Positions 46,425 through 55,842 of a stretch of DNA of 64,000 bases are shown one piece after another (the first letter of the stretch is position 1; each line of letters begins with the position of its first letter). Origin of the DNA: Armatimonadota bacterium. Its GTDB lineage: Bacteria > Sysuimicrobiota > Sysuimicrobiia > Sysuimicrobiales > Kaftiobacteriaceae. The translations under genes were made by a program, and so were the position numbers. The notes beneath the pieces are model-generated. The model worked only from the letters and a program-made list of their open reading frames with translations. It made no database searches and was not told the DNA's origin. Where the stretch lies: the NCBI GenBank assembly GCA_031459765.1, contig JAVKHY010000008.1, forward strand, positions 1 to 64,000, in the 5' to 3' direction.

Positions 46425-47470
46425 CCCGCCTGCGCATCGGCGTCATCGGCACGGGGTTCGGCAGCCAGGTCCAGATCCCGGCCTTCCGGGCGCATCCGCG
46501 GGCCGCGGTCGTCGCCGTGGCCAGCGCCACGCCGGGCAAGGCTGCCGCAGTGGCCCGACGGTTCGACATCCCCTACGCCTTCGACCGGTGGGAGGAGCTG
46601 ATCGAGGCGGACCTCGATCTCGTCAGTGTCACCCCCCAGCCGGTCTGGCACTATCCCATGTCGCTGGCCGCCATGGACCGCGGCCGGCATGTCCTCTGCG
46701 AGAAACCGATGGCCATGAACACCGCGGAGGCGGTGGAGATGCTGGCCCATGCGGAGCGTGCCGGCATCATCCACGCCATCGATCACGAACTGCGCTTCAA
46801 CCCCAACCGCCGGAAGATCAAAACGCTCATCGATGACGGGTTCCTGGGCCGGCCGCGCCACGCGTTGATCACGGTGGTCAGCGGCGGCCGGGCCGATCCC
46901 GCCCGGCCCTGGACCTGGTGGGCGGACGCCTCGCAGGGAGGAGGCCTGCTGGGCGCCCAGGCCTCGCATCAGATCGACCTGTTGCGGTTCTATCTCGGCG
47001 AGATCACCGGCGTGTCCGGGGTGACGGAGACCTTCATCCGCGAGCGTCCGGTTCCCGGGGGCACGCGCCCGGTGACCTCCGAAGACTTCACCACCTTTGC
47101 CCTGCACTTTGCCTCGGGCGCGGTGGCCACGGTGCTGCTCAGCGTCGTGGCCGCGCATGCCGAGGGTCCGCGCATTGAGCTGTGGGGCGACGAGGGGAGC
47201 CTGCGGCTGGACGGCCAGGAGCGGCTGTGGGGGGCGCGGAAAGGCGGGGAGTGGCGGGAACTCACCGAGCCCGAGACGCTGACGGCCCCGCCCGGGATGG
47301 ACTACCCGTCACTGTGGGGTCTGTCCTTCGTGCGGTTTGCGGACCACCTGATTGCGGCGATCCTGGACCACTCGCCGCTCGCCCCGGCCGCCACCTTCGC
47401 CGACGGGCTCGCAGTCCAGCGGGTGCTGGACGTCATCCGGCAGTCGCGGTGGAGCGCGCCGGCCCGATGA
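46421..47470 (+). CDS. Gfo/Idh/MocA family oxidoreductase
   Basis: 349 aa. GVIGTGFGSQVQIPAF Rossmann fold, CEKPMAMN with the conserved Lys, and a C-terminal beta-sheet substrate domain. NAD(P)-dependent, usually sugar or inositol substrates. Translationally coupled to the ASCH gene; no sugar genes nearby. Confidence 0.93.
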   Translation: MTRLRIGVIGTGFGSQVQIPAFRAHPRAAVVAVASATPGKAAAVARRFDIPYAFDRWEELIEADLDLVSVTPQPVWHYPMSLAAMDRGRHVLCEKPMAMNTAEAVEMLAHAERAGIIHAIDHELRFNPNRRKIKTLIDDGFLGRPRHALITVVSGGRADPARPWTWWADASQGGGLLGAQASHQIDLLRFYLGEITGVSGVTETFIRERPVPGGTRPVTSEDFTTFALHFASGAVATVLLSVVAAHAEGPRIELWGDEGSLRLDGQERLWGARKGGEWRELTEPETLTAPPGMDYPSLWGLSFVRFADHLIAAILDHSPLAPAATFADGLAVQRVLDVIRQSRWSAPAR

Positions 47471-47549
47471 CCGTCCGCGAGATTAGCAGGGGCCACGCCG
47501 GCAGCGAAGAGGTCCCGCGCTCCTTTCGTCCATCAGGCCGCGAATGCGG

Positions 47550-48866
47550 TCAGGCCCCGGCGAAGGTCAGCTCCGATACCTCGATCATGGGCACGCCGTA
47601 GGCGATCCGTCCGGCGTACTCCCACTTCAGCTCCGACCCCAGGGCGGTGATCTGGCGCATGAGCGCGAGGAAGCTTCCGGCGATCGCGAAGTTCTCGACC
47701 GGATAGGCGATCGCACCGTCCTCCACCCGCAGCCCGAGCGCCTGAACGGAGAATTCGCCGGTGATCGGATTCGTGCCGGCGTGCACCCCCATCACCTCGG
47801 ACACGATAACGCCGTCGGCGAGGGTCACGCCCTGACCCGGTGCGACGTACAGGTTGCTCGGGGCCACCCCCAGGATGCCGCGGTAGGTGCGCCAGGCGTG
47901 GCCGGTGTTCTGCAGCCCGAGCGTCCGGGCCGTCTCCGAGTTCGTCAGGTAGGAGGTGAGCACGCCGCTCTGGACCAGCACCGTTTTCTGCGCCGGGGTG
48001 CCCTCCGCATCCACGGGGCGGCTGGCCAGTCCGTCCGGCAGCAGGGGATCGTCGATCAGGGTCAGCAGGGGCGAAGCGATCGCTTCGCCGAGCCGTCCGG
48101 CCAGCGGGCTCTTGCCCTCCGCGACCTGCTTGCCGTTCCACATCGGGCTGAAGGCGGCCAGCAGCGCCGCCGCGGCCTTCGGCTCCAGATACGCCCGGTA
48201 CTTCCCCGTGGGCAGCGGTTTCGCCCCGAGCAACCGGCCGGTGCGCTCCGTCATCTCCAGGGCCGTCCGGCCCGGCTCCAGCGCGGCGACGCCCGTGGCC
48301 CACTCGTCGTCGAACCCCTGCTTGCGGCTGGCGCCGTCCTGCATCACCAGGGAGGCAATCAGCCCGGCGACGCCGCGCCGGTACGATCCCTCCGCGCCCT
48401 CCGTCGAGGCGACGGCGACCTCCCACTCTCGCTCGGCGTAGGAGGCGTAGAGGACCTGCTTCACCCGGGCGTCCTCGCGGATCGTGCTCTCCAGGCCGAT
48501 CGCCATCTGGATCTTGGCCTCCAGCGACCCCTGCAGGGCCTGGCCGACCAGGTTCCTGTGCGGGGTGGCCCGGCCAGCAGGGAGGAACCCGCCCGTCTCG
48601 GACTGCAGGCCGGCGTTGTCGATGGCCTCCTGCAGCATCCAGTCCAGGGCCTCGGGCGTGAGTTCCTCGCTGTAGGCGTATCCGGTCCGGCCGGCGACCA
48701 CGACACGCACGCCGACTCCGCCCCGCACCGCCTGGGTGAGCTGCTCCAGCCGTCGCTGGTGGGCGCGGGCGGTGAGCTCCCGGCCGAGCTCAGCCAGCAC
48801 CTCCGCGGCCACGCCGCGTTCCCGGGCTCTGGCCAGGACGTAGCGGCGGGCCTCTTCCGGCGTCAC
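47550..48866 (-). CDS. tldE: TldE/PmbA-type metalloprotease subunit
   Basis: 438 aa. FFLPAGRATP-like region, LVMQDGASRKQG, GTPAQKTVLVQSGVLTSYLTNSETA and GQGVTLADGVIVSEVMGVHAGTNPITGEFS are PmbA/TldE signatures. TldE lacks the HExxxH and forms a heterodimer with TldD to trim peptides or quinolone-gyrase inhibitors. GTG 48866 overlaps the tldD stop; the frame upstream of it is shadow. Confidence 0.93.
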   Translation of the reverse strand: MTPEEARRYVLARARERGVAAEVLAELGRELTARAHQRRLEQLTQAVRGGVGVRVVVAGRTGYAYSEELTPEALDWMLQEAIDNAGLQSETGGFLPAGRATPHRNLVGQALQGSLEAKIQMAIGLESTIREDARVKQVLYASYAEREWEVAVASTEGAEGSYRRGVAGLIASLVMQDGASRKQGFDDEWATGVAALEPGRTALEMTERTGRLLGAKPLPTGKYRAYLEPKAAAALLAAFSPMWNGKQVAEGKSPLAGRLGEAIASPLLTLIDDPLLPDGLASRPVDAEGTPAQKTVLVQSGVLTSYLTNSETARTLGLQNTGHAWRTYRGILGVAPSNLYVAPGQGVTLADGVIVSEVMGVHAGTNPITGEFSVQALGLRVEDGAIAYPVENFAIAGSFLALMRQITALGSELKWEYAGRIAYGVPMIEVSELTFAGA

Positions 48867-50260
48867 GTGCTCTCGCCTCCGACCACGAGCTCCGAGACCA
48901 GCACATGGGGTTGCCCGACCTCCGCGGGGATGGACCCGGAGAGGCTGCCGCACATCCCCGATCCGGTCCGCAGATCCGTGGAGACGGCGACGATCCGCCG
49001 CAGTGTCTCCGGACCCTTCCCGACCAGCATGGCGCCCCGCACAGGCTCCGCGATCTGTCCGCGGCGGATCCGATACGCCTCCTGCACGCCGAAGTTGTAC
49101 TCTCCGGAGCCGGGCCTCACCTGACCGCCGCGAAAGGCCCTGGCGTAGAGCCCGTCGTCCACCTGCCGGAACAACGCCTCCAGCGGCGTGTCGCCCGCGG
49201 TGATGAAGGTGTTCCGCATCCGGGAGGTGGGGGCGAAGGTGTAGTCCTGGCGGCGCCCCGACCCGGTTGGGGCGTACCCGGTGAGCAACGACCCCCAGCG
49301 GTCCACCATGTAGCTCTTCAGCACGCCGCGCTCGATCAGGACCGTCCGCTGTGTCGGGGCGCCCTCGTCGTCGAACTCGCTGCTGCCCCAGCCGTGGGGG
49401 ATCGTGCCGTCGTCGACATAGGTCACGACCGGGCTGGCCACCTGCTCTCCGATCATCTCCGAAAGGACCGAGGCCTTCTTGGCCACGGAGGTGGTCTCCA
49501 GCAGGTGCCCCACGGCTTCGTGGAAGATCACGCCGCCGAAGCCGTTGCCCAGGACCACCGGCATCGTTCCGGCCGGCGCCGGGTGCGCCCGCAGATTGGT
49601 CAGGGCCTGCGTCCCTGCACGTCGTCCCACCTCCCGGGGCGGATGGTGGTCGAAGAGCTCGAGCCCGACGCTCAACCCTTCCCAGGCCACCCCCGTCTGG
49701 ACGGTCCGGCCATCCTGCGCGATGGCCGTGACGGAGAGGCGGGTGCGGACCCGATGGTCTTCCGTCCAGGTGCCGTCGGAGTTGGCCACCAGGACATCCT
49801 GCTCCCACTCCTGCAGGGTGCCCTCGACCTGGACGATCTCCGGGGCCACCCGTGCCCCCGCGTCGGCCTCGCGCAGCCGATCCAGACGGTACCGTCTGGG
49901 CTGGTCGTCATGCGGCACCTGCGGCAGGTGCAGTCCCGCGGCCGCGGCCCTGCGGAAGTCCACCCCGCCGGCCCCGCGGTGGTCCACCCGACCGGCGGTA
50001 CCCTTGGCCCGAACAAGATACTCCACGGCATCATGCAGCCCCTGAGGCGTGAGGTCGTTCGTGTAGGCGTAGGCCACCTCGGTGCCGTAGAAGAGACGCA
50101 GGCCGGCGCCGTACTCGCGGCCGCTGGTCGCCTCCTTGACCTCGCCGTTGAGCACCCGCAGCGCGCGGCGTTTCCACCGCTCCACGTAGAGTTCGGCGAA
50201 GGAGGCGCCGCCTCTCCGCGCGCGGGCCAGGACGTCGGCGACCAGGGCCTCAGCCAGCAT
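48863..50260 (-). CDS. tldD: TldD metalloprotease
   Basis: 465 aa. FHEAVGHLLE carries HExxxH, with the downstream Cys in SGMCGSLSGS as the third ligand. SDGTWTEDHRVRTRLSV and FAPTSRMRNTFI are family regions. Works with TldE. First coding position is 9 bp after the kptA stop, so kptA-tldD-tldE is one operon. Confidence 0.95.
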   Translation of the reverse strand: MLAEALVADVLARARRGGASFAELYVERWKRRALRVLNGEVKEATSGREYGAGLRLFYGTEVAYAYTNDLTPQGLHDAVEYLVRAKGTAGRVDHRGAGGVDFRRAAAAGLHLPQVPHDDQPRRYRLDRLREADAGARVAPEIVQVEGTLQEWEQDVLVANSDGTWTEDHRVRTRLSVTAIAQDGRTVQTGVAWEGLSVGLELFDHHPPREVGRRAGTQALTNLRAHPAPAGTMPVVLGNGFGGVIFHEAVGHLLETTSVAKKASVLSEMIGEQVASPVVTYVDDGTIPHGWGSSEFDDEGAPTQRTVLIERGVLKSYMVDRWGSLLTGYAPTGSGRRQDYTFAPTSRMRNTFITAGDTPLEALFRQVDDGLYARAFRGGQVRPGSGEYNFGVQEAYRIRRGQIAEPVRGAMLVGKGPETLRRIVAVSTDLRTGSGMCGSLSGSIPAEVGQPHVLVSELVVGGEST

Positions 50261-50269
50261 GAGACCAGT

Positions 50270-50854
50270 CTATGCGCTCTCCTCGGGGTTGGGAAGACGG
50301 AGGAACTCCGGCGGCACGCTGCGGGTCAGGTAGAGGGAGGGGCCGGCCTGGTAGAAGGTGACGCCGGCCTCGGCGGCCCGGCGCGCCAGCACCGTGATGA
50401 CCACGGCGTCGGCGCTGTGCCGGCGGGCGACCACCAGCGCCTCCTGCCGCGTCGCCGAGAGGTGCACGAACTGGCGGTCCTGAGGATGCAGCCCCACCGT
50501 GCGCAGGTGGTCGAGCAGCGCCGCCGGCGCGCCGTGGTACAGCCACTCGGGCGGTACCACGGGAGTCCCCGGCGTCTCGATGGGGACGGTGTGCCCGTAG
50601 CGGGCCCGGATGCGTCCTTCGACCAGTTCGTAGCGGCGGACGTCTCGCCCGGCCAGCCGGCGGATGGCTTCGGCGGTGACCCAGGCCCACCCGGGTTGAC
50701 CGGCGATCGCGGCGGCCAGCATCTCGAGTTCGACGAATCCTGCGGCATCGAGCGTGATCCCCACGCTCTCGGGCTTGTGGCGGAGGATGAGCGCAAGGAA
50801 GCGGCTCAGCCGGTCGTCCCGCTCCTGGCTCGACGGGCGGCCCGGCGATCGCAT
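50270..50854 (-). CDS. kptA: RNA 2'-phosphotransferase (Tpt1/KptA family)
   Basis: 194 aa from ATG 50854 (the frame extends to 50935). LSRFLALILRHKPESVGITLD, GRIRARYGHT, LYHGA and FVHLSATRQEALVVARRH are the two KptA domains with the conserved Arg-His-Arg-Arg set. Removes an internal 2'-phosphate from RNA using NAD. Eukaryotes need it in tRNA splicing; bacterial substrates are uncertain. Confidence 0.93.
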   Translation of the reverse strand: MRSPGRPSSQERDDRLSRFLALILRHKPESVGITLDAAGFVELEMLAAAIAGQPGWAWVTAEAIRRLAGRDVRRYELVEGRIRARYGHTVPIETPGTPVVPPEWLYHGAPAALLDHLRTVGLHPQDRQFVHLSATRQEALVVARRHSADAVVITVLARRAAEAGVTFYQAGPSLYLTRSVPPEFLRLPNPEESA

Positions 50855-50955
50855 CGGGGACACGGCATCGCTCCTTCTGTGCCCGTCCGGCGCCCTCCTG
50901 TCGAGGAGAAGCCCTGCGCAGCGAAGAACAAGCAACGGTCGGGACGAGGTGGGTC

Positions 50956-51849
50956 GTGGCGCGGATCGTGGAGTGCGTGCCGAATTTCAGCGAGGGCCGG
51001 CGGGAGGAGATCGTCCAGGCGCTGGCCGGGGCGGTCCGCGATACGGCGGGGGTGCGGCTGCTGGACGTCCAGGCCGACCCCAGCCACAACCGCTGTGTGC
51101 TCTCCTTCGTCGGCGACCTGGAGGCGGTGCGGGCCGCGGCGCTGGCCGCCGCGGCCCGCGCCGTCGAGCTCATCGACATGAACCGGCACCAGGGCGAGCA
51201 TCCCCGTATCGGGGCGGTGGATGTGATTCCGCTGGTGCCGATCGCCGGTGTCTCCATGGAGGAGTGTGTGGCCGCGGCGCGGGCGCTGGGCCGAGAGATC
51301 TGGGAGCGCCTGCGCCTTCCCGTCTACTTCTACGCCGAGGCCGCCCTGCGGCCGGAGCGGAAGCGGTTGCCGGAGATCCGCAAAGGGGAGTACGAGGGCC
51401 TGAAAGAGAAGCTCGCCGACCCCCTCTGGGCGCCCGATGTCGGGGAGCCGGTACCCCACCCCACCGCGGGGGTGACCGTGGTCGGAGCCCGCCGGCCCCT
51501 CATCGCCTACAACATCAACCTGACCACCACCGACGTCGAGGTGGCCCGCCGGATCGCCCGGGCCGTCCGTGAGAGCAGCGGCGGGCTGGTGAACGTGCAG
51601 GCCATGGGAGTCCGGGCCGCGTCCGGCCAGGCGCAGGTGTCCATGAATCTCCTCGACCACACGACGACACCCGTCCACCGGGCCTTCGAACTGGTGCGCG
51701 TGGAGGCGTCGCGCTACGGCGCCGACATCCTGGAGAGCGAGGTCGTCGGACTCATCCCGCTCGATGCGGTCGCCGACGTCGCCCGTCACTACCTTCGCCT
51801 GCGCGGGTTCGACCGGGCGCAGATCCTGGAAGCCAAGCTGATGGAGTGA
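50956..51849 (+). CDS. Glutamate formimidoyltransferase
   Basis: 297 aa. ECVPNFSEGRREEIV, LDVQADPSHNRCVLSFVGD and MNRHQGEHPRIGAVDVIPL are formiminotransferase signatures (FTCD N-terminal part only). Transfers the formimino group of formiminoglutamate to THF. The cyclodeaminase is a separate gene two positions downstream. GTG start; divergent from kptA. Confidence 0.96.
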   Translation: MARIVECVPNFSEGRREEIVQALAGAVRDTAGVRLLDVQADPSHNRCVLSFVGDLEAVRAAALAAAARAVELIDMNRHQGEHPRIGAVDVIPLVPIAGVSMEECVAAARALGREIWERLRLPVYFYAEAALRPERKRLPEIRKGEYEGLKEKLADPLWAPDVGEPVPHPTAGVTVVGARRPLIAYNINLTTTDVEVARRIARAVRESSGGLVNVQAMGVRAASGQAQVSMNLLDHTTTPVHRAFELVRVEASRYGADILESEVVGLIPLDAVADVARHYLRLRGFDRAQILEAKLME

Positions 51850-53105
51850 AACTGCCGGCCGACCTCCTCATCGTCAACGCCGGGCAGCTGCTCACCCTGG
51901 CCGGCCCCAACGGATGGCCCCGCACCGGGGCGACGCTGCGCGACCTGGGTCTCGTGCGGGACGGCGCCCTCGCCGCCTGTGAGGGGGAGATCGTCTCCGT
52001 CGGACCGGTGGCCCGCGTCCTCGACGAGGTGGCGCTGACCCCGGAGGGCCGGCGGATTGACGCCGGGGGGCGGGTCGTCCTGCCCGGGTGGGTCGATCCC
52101 CACACGCACCTGATCTTTGCCGGCTCCCGCGCCGATGAGTTCGTCCTGCGTCTGCGCGGAGCCAGTTACCAGGAGATCGTCGAGCAGGGCGGAGGCATCC
52201 TCGCCACGATGCGGGCCACGCGGCAGGCCTCCGAGGACGACCTGGTGGCGCTGGCCCGGGGCCGGCTGGATCGGATGCTGCGCCTGGGGACGACGACGGT
52301 GGAGGCGAAGAGCGGCTACGGGCTGAGCGTGGACGACGAGCTGAAGATCCTGCGGGCGATCCACCGGGTGACCGCCTTCCACGAGGTGGACGTCATCCCG
52401 ACCTTCCTGGGGGCCCATGCCGTGCCGCCGGAGTATCGGACCGATCCCGACGGGTACGTGTACCTCGTGATCGAGGAGATGATCCCCGCCGTCGTCGACG
52501 AGGACCTTGCCGACTTCTGCGACGTTTTCTGCGAGCGGGGGGCCTTCGCGCCCGCGCAGGCCCGCGCCATCCTGCTGGCCGGGGCCGACGCCGGGCTGGA
52601 CCTGAAGATCCATGCCGACGAGCTGTCGGATCTGGGCGGGGCCTCCCTCGCCGCGTCGGTGGGGGCGGTCTCCGCCGACCATCTGCTCTACGCCTCGGAC
52701 GACGGCCTGTCCGCGATGGCCGCGACGGGGACGATGGCGGTGCTGTTGCCGGGAACGGCGTTCTTCCTGGGGCTGCCCTACGCCCGGGCCAGACGGATGA
52801 TCGAGCTGGGCGTGGCGGTGGCGCTGGCCACGGACTTCAACCCCGGCACCAGCCCCACCTGGTCCATGCCCGCGGTCATCGCCCTGGCCTGCGTGGGGAT
52901 GAAGCTGGACCCCGCCGAGGCGATCGTGGCCGCCACCATCAACGCCGCCCACGCCATCAGGATGGCGGAAGAGGTGGGGAGTCTCGAGGTGGGCAAGGCC
53001 GCCGACGCCGTCATCCTCGACCTCACCGACTACCGGGAGCTGGCCATGGCCTTCGGGACGAATCCGGTCTACGCCGTGATCAAGCGCGGCCGGGTGGTGA
53101 CGTGA
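51846..53105 (+). CDS. hutI: Imidazolonepropionase
   Basis: 419 aa amidohydrolase. DPHTHLIFAGSRADEF, the later HADELSD and an Asp in the ATDFNPGTSPT strand form the metal site. Opens the ring to formiminoglutamate. GTG 51846 overlaps the preceding stop. Confidence 0.96.
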   Translation: MKLPADLLIVNAGQLLTLAGPNGWPRTGATLRDLGLVRDGALAACEGEIVSVGPVARVLDEVALTPEGRRIDAGGRVVLPGWVDPHTHLIFAGSRADEFVLRLRGASYQEIVEQGGGILATMRATRQASEDDLVALARGRLDRMLRLGTTTVEAKSGYGLSVDDELKILRAIHRVTAFHEVDVIPTFLGAHAVPPEYRTDPDGYVYLVIEEMIPAVVDEDLADFCDVFCERGAFAPAQARAILLAGADAGLDLKIHADELSDLGGASLAASVGAVSADHLLYASDDGLSAMAATGTMAVLLPGTAFFLGLPYARARRMIELGVAVALATDFNPGTSPTWSMPAVIALACVGMKLDPAEAIVAATINAAHAIRMAEEVGSLEVGKAADAVILDLTDYRELAMAFGTNPVYAVIKRGRVVT

Positions 53106-53716
53106 TGCGGGAGATGACGATCGGGGCGTTCCTGGAGCGCCTGGCGTCGGCCGACCCCACGCCGGGAGGCGGAGCGGCCGCGGCCCTGGCCGGGGCGCTG
53201 GCCGCCGCGCTGGGGGCCATGGTGGCCCGTCTCTCCGCGGGGAAGGGCGGGGACGATGACGCCTTCCTCCGCACCGCCCAGACCGCCGATCGGGCGCGCG
53301 ATGTCCTGCTCGATCTGACCGCGCAGGATGCCGAGGCCTTCGAGGCGGTGATGCGGGCGCTGCGTCTGCCGCGCGCCACCGAGGAGCAGAAGCAGGCCCG
53401 CCAGGCCGCCGTGCAGGCCGCGCTGCCGCGGGCGGCGGAGGTACCTCTGCGGGTCATGGAGGAGACGATGCGGGTGTTTCGGTTGTTGCCCGACCTGGCC
53501 CGCACCGGCAACCCCAACGCGGTGAGCGACGTGGCCGTGGGTGCCCTGCTGGCCTACGCGGCCGTGCACGGGGCGCTCCACAACGTCCGGATCAACGCCG
53601 CCGCCATCAAGGACGCGACCCTGGCGGCGGGGCTCCAGGCCGACGCGGAGGCCCTGGGCCGGGAGGCGGCGCGCCTGCGCGACGAGGTCTGCGGGGCGCT
53701 GCGTGAGCGGCGATGA
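53105..53716 (+). CDS. Formimidoyltetrahydrofolate cyclodeaminase
   Basis: 203 aa. LASADPTPGGGAAAALAGALAAALGAMVARLS and the helical bundle that follows match the FTCD C-terminal domain. Releases ammonia from 5-formimino-THF giving 5,10-methenyl-THF. Starts at ATG (TGATG overlap; GTG 53102 possible). folB follows in an ATGA overlap. Confidence 0.93.
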   Translation: MREMTIGAFLERLASADPTPGGGAAAALAGALAAALGAMVARLSAGKGGDDDAFLRTAQTADRARDVLLDLTAQDAEAFEAVMRALRLPRATEEQKQARQAAVQAALPRAAEVPLRVMEETMRVFRLLPDLARTGNPNAVSDVAVGALLAYAAVHGALHNVRINAAAIKDATLAAGLQADAEALGREAARLRDEVCGALRERR

Positions 53717-54072
53717 CGGATCGGATCACGCTGGCCGGGATGCGGTTCTTCGCCTACCATGGCGTCCTCCCCGAGGAGCGCCGGCGCGGGCAGGAGTTCC
53801 TGGTGGACGTCGAGATGGCGGTGGACCTGCGCGCCGCCGGCCGGTCCGACGATCCGGCCCAGACGGTGGACTATCGCCGGGCCTATGAGGCGGCGAAGGC
53901 CGTCCTGGAAGGGCCGCCGCGACAGCTGCTGGAGACCCTCGCCGAGGAGATCGCCGAACGCCTCCTGGCCCTGGACCGTGTGGAGGCGGTCACGGTCCGG
54001 CTGCGCAAGCCTTCGGTCAGACTGGCCGGCCCGGTGGCATTCTCCGCGGTGGAGATTACCCGCCGGCGATGA
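53713..54072 (+). CDS. folB: Dihydroneopterin aldolase
   Basis: 119 aa. FFAYHGVLPEERRRGQEFLVDVEM with the catalytic Glu, VDYRRAYE and VRLRKPSVRL with the catalytic Lys. Releases glycolaldehyde in folate synthesis. Overlaps folK by ATGA. Confidence 0.95.
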   Translation: MTDRITLAGMRFFAYHGVLPEERRRGQEFLVDVEMAVDLRAAGRSDDPAQTVDYRRAYEAAKAVLEGPPRQLLETLAEEIAERLLALDRVEAVTVRLRKPSVRLAGPVAFSAVEITRRR

Positions 54073-54548
54073 GCGGTCGGGCCTTCCTCTCCCTGGGCGC
54101 CAATCTGGGAGACCGCAGGGAGGCGATCGCCAAGGCGCTGCGCACCCTGGAGGCGGGAGGGGTGACGGTCCTCCGGCGCTCCGCCTTCTACGATACGGCG
54201 CCGGTGGGACACACCCGGCAGCCGCGCTTCCTCAACCTCGTCGTGGAAGTGGACACGGCGCTGTCTCCGGAGGAGCTGCTGGAGCTCTGCCAGCGCATCG
54301 AGCGCTCGCTGGGCCGGGTGCGCACCGAGCGCTGGGGGCCGCGTCCCATCGACATCGATCTCCTCCTGTACGAGGGGGTGACCCGGGCCACGCCGTCGCT
54401 CATCCTTCCCCATCCGCGGATGACGGAGCGGGCCTTCGTTCTGCGGCCGTTGCTGGAGATCGCCCCGGAGGCGACGCTCCCCGACGGCCGCCCGTTGCGC
54501 GACTTCCTGGACGCGGTGGCGGATCAGGACGCGATCCGGATCCCGTGA
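54069..54548 (+). CDS. folK: 2-amino-4-hydroxy-6-hydroxymethyldihydropteridine pyrophosphokinase
   Basis: 159 aa. LSLGANLGDR start, SAFYDTAPVG, RWGPRPIDIDLLLY signature (Mg-binding Asp pair) and LPHPRMTERAFVLRPL. Follows folB in the pathway. No folP or folE in the window. The stop overlaps the next gene. Confidence 0.97.
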   Translation: MSGRAFLSLGANLGDRREAIAKALRTLEAGGVTVLRRSAFYDTAPVGHTRQPRFLNLVVEVDTALSPEELLELCQRIERSLGRVRTERWGPRPIDIDLLLYEGVTRATPSLILPHPRMTERAFVLRPLLEIAPEATLPDGRPLRDFLDAVADQDAIRIP

Positions 54549-55219
54549 TGGTTTCAGGTCTGCAGTATCGCCCGCCCCAGACCCGGCAGCGGCCGCTGCT
54601 GGAGGAGAGGCGTCCGCCGGGCGTCTACATCGCGGTGGAAGGGCCCATCGGCGTGGGAAAGACCACGCTGGTCCGGCGGCTGGCCGGCCGGCTCGACGCC
54701 GCGGAGGTGCTGGAGGTCGTGGAGGACAATCCCTTCCTGCGCCACTTCTACGGGGACATCCGGGGCTACGCCTTTCAGACGCAGCTCTTCTTTTTGCTCA
54801 GCCGCTACCGGCAGCAGGAGTCGATCCGGGCCTGGCGTGAGGCCGGCCGCTCCGTGGTCAGCGACTACCTCTTCGCCAAGGACCGCCTCTTCGCCCGGAT
54901 GAACCTGGAGGAACACGAACTGGACCTCTACGAACAGCTCTACGCCCTCCTGGCGCCGACGACGGTGCCGCCGGACCTGGTGATCTATCTCACGGCCAGC
55001 CTCGAGACGCTCCGGCAGCGGATCCTGCAGCGCGACCGCTCCTTCGAGCGGGCCATTCCGCCGGCCTATCTCGACCGATTGTGCCAGGAGTACGAGCGGT
55101 TCTTCGCCGAGGTTGGCGACACGGCGCTGCTGCGGGTGGACACCGACCAGGTGAACATCTTCGCCGAGGAGGCCCTGCAAGAGATCGCCCGGTACGCGGT
55201 GGAGAGGACGCCTCCATGA
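54548..55219 (+). CDS. Deoxynucleoside kinase (1)
   Basis: 223 aa. VEGPIGVGKTT P-loop near residue 32, VVEDNPFLRHFY, SDYLFAKDRLFARMNL and the LID region ERDRSFER-like (RILQRDRSFERAI). Resembles bacterial dGK/dAK of the dNK family. Salvages deoxynucleosides. ATG overlaps the folK TGA. Confidence 0.9.
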   Translation: MVSGLQYRPPQTRQRPLLEERRPPGVYIAVEGPIGVGKTTLVRRLAGRLDAAEVLEVVEDNPFLRHFYGDIRGYAFQTQLFFLLSRYRQQESIRAWREAGRSVVSDYLFAKDRLFARMNLEEHELDLYEQLYALLAPTTVPPDLVIYLTASLETLRQRILQRDRSFERAIPPAYLDRLCQEYERFFAEVGDTALLRVDTDQVNIFAEEALQEIARYAVERTPP

Positions 55220-55842
55220 AGTGGTTCGTGGCTGTGAGCGGCAACATCGGCTCGGGGAAGTCCACGATCACCACGCTGCTCAGCGAGAAGCTGGGATGGC
55301 GCCCGTACTACGAGATCGTGGAAGAGAATCCCTACCTGCCCGACTTCTACCGGGAGATGCCCCGCTGGAGCTTTCCACTCCAGGTGTTCTTCCTGAGCAA
55401 GCGCTTCCAGCACCACCGTCAGATCCTGGAGGCCCCGGGGTCGGTGATCCAGGATCGCACGATCTACGAGGATGCCGAGATCTTCGCGCGCAACCTCTAC
55501 CTGCAGGGCCTGATGGACGAGCGCGACTACCGCACCTACTACGAGCTGTTCACCACGATGGTGGGGCTCCTCCGCCCGCCCGACCTGATCATCTACCTGA
55601 AGGCCTCCATCCCCACGCTGCTGGAGCGGATCCGCCGGCGGGGGCGGGACTACGAACAGGGCATCCGTCCCGAGTACCTGGCTCAGCTGGACGAGCGGTA
55701 CCGGGAGTGGACCGGGCGCTTCACGCTGTGCCCGGTGCTGACCGTCGACGCCGACCGCCTCGACCTGCACAACCTGGACGCGCTCGTGATGGCGATGCGG
55801 TCCGCGCTTCCCACGCTGTTCCCCCTGAGCGAGCGGGCATGA
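55216..55842 (+). CDS. Deoxynucleoside kinase (2)
   Basis: 208 aa. VSGNIGSGKSTI P-loop, VEENPYLPDFY, QDRTIYEDAEIFARNLY (DR[ST] motif) and RIRRRGRDYE LID. Paralogue of the preceding gene, as in Bacillus dck-dgk. One likely acts on dA/dC and the other on dG, but which is not decided here. Overlaps both neighbours. Confidence 0.92.
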   Translation: MKWFVAVSGNIGSGKSTITTLLSEKLGWRPYYEIVEENPYLPDFYREMPRWSFPLQVFFLSKRFQHHRQILEAPGSVIQDRTIYEDAEIFARNLYLQGLMDERDYRTYYELFTTMVGLLRPPDLIIYLKASIPTLLERIRRRGRDYEQGIRPEYLAQLDERYREWTGRFTLCPVLTVDADRLDLHNLDALVMAMRSALPTLFPLSERA

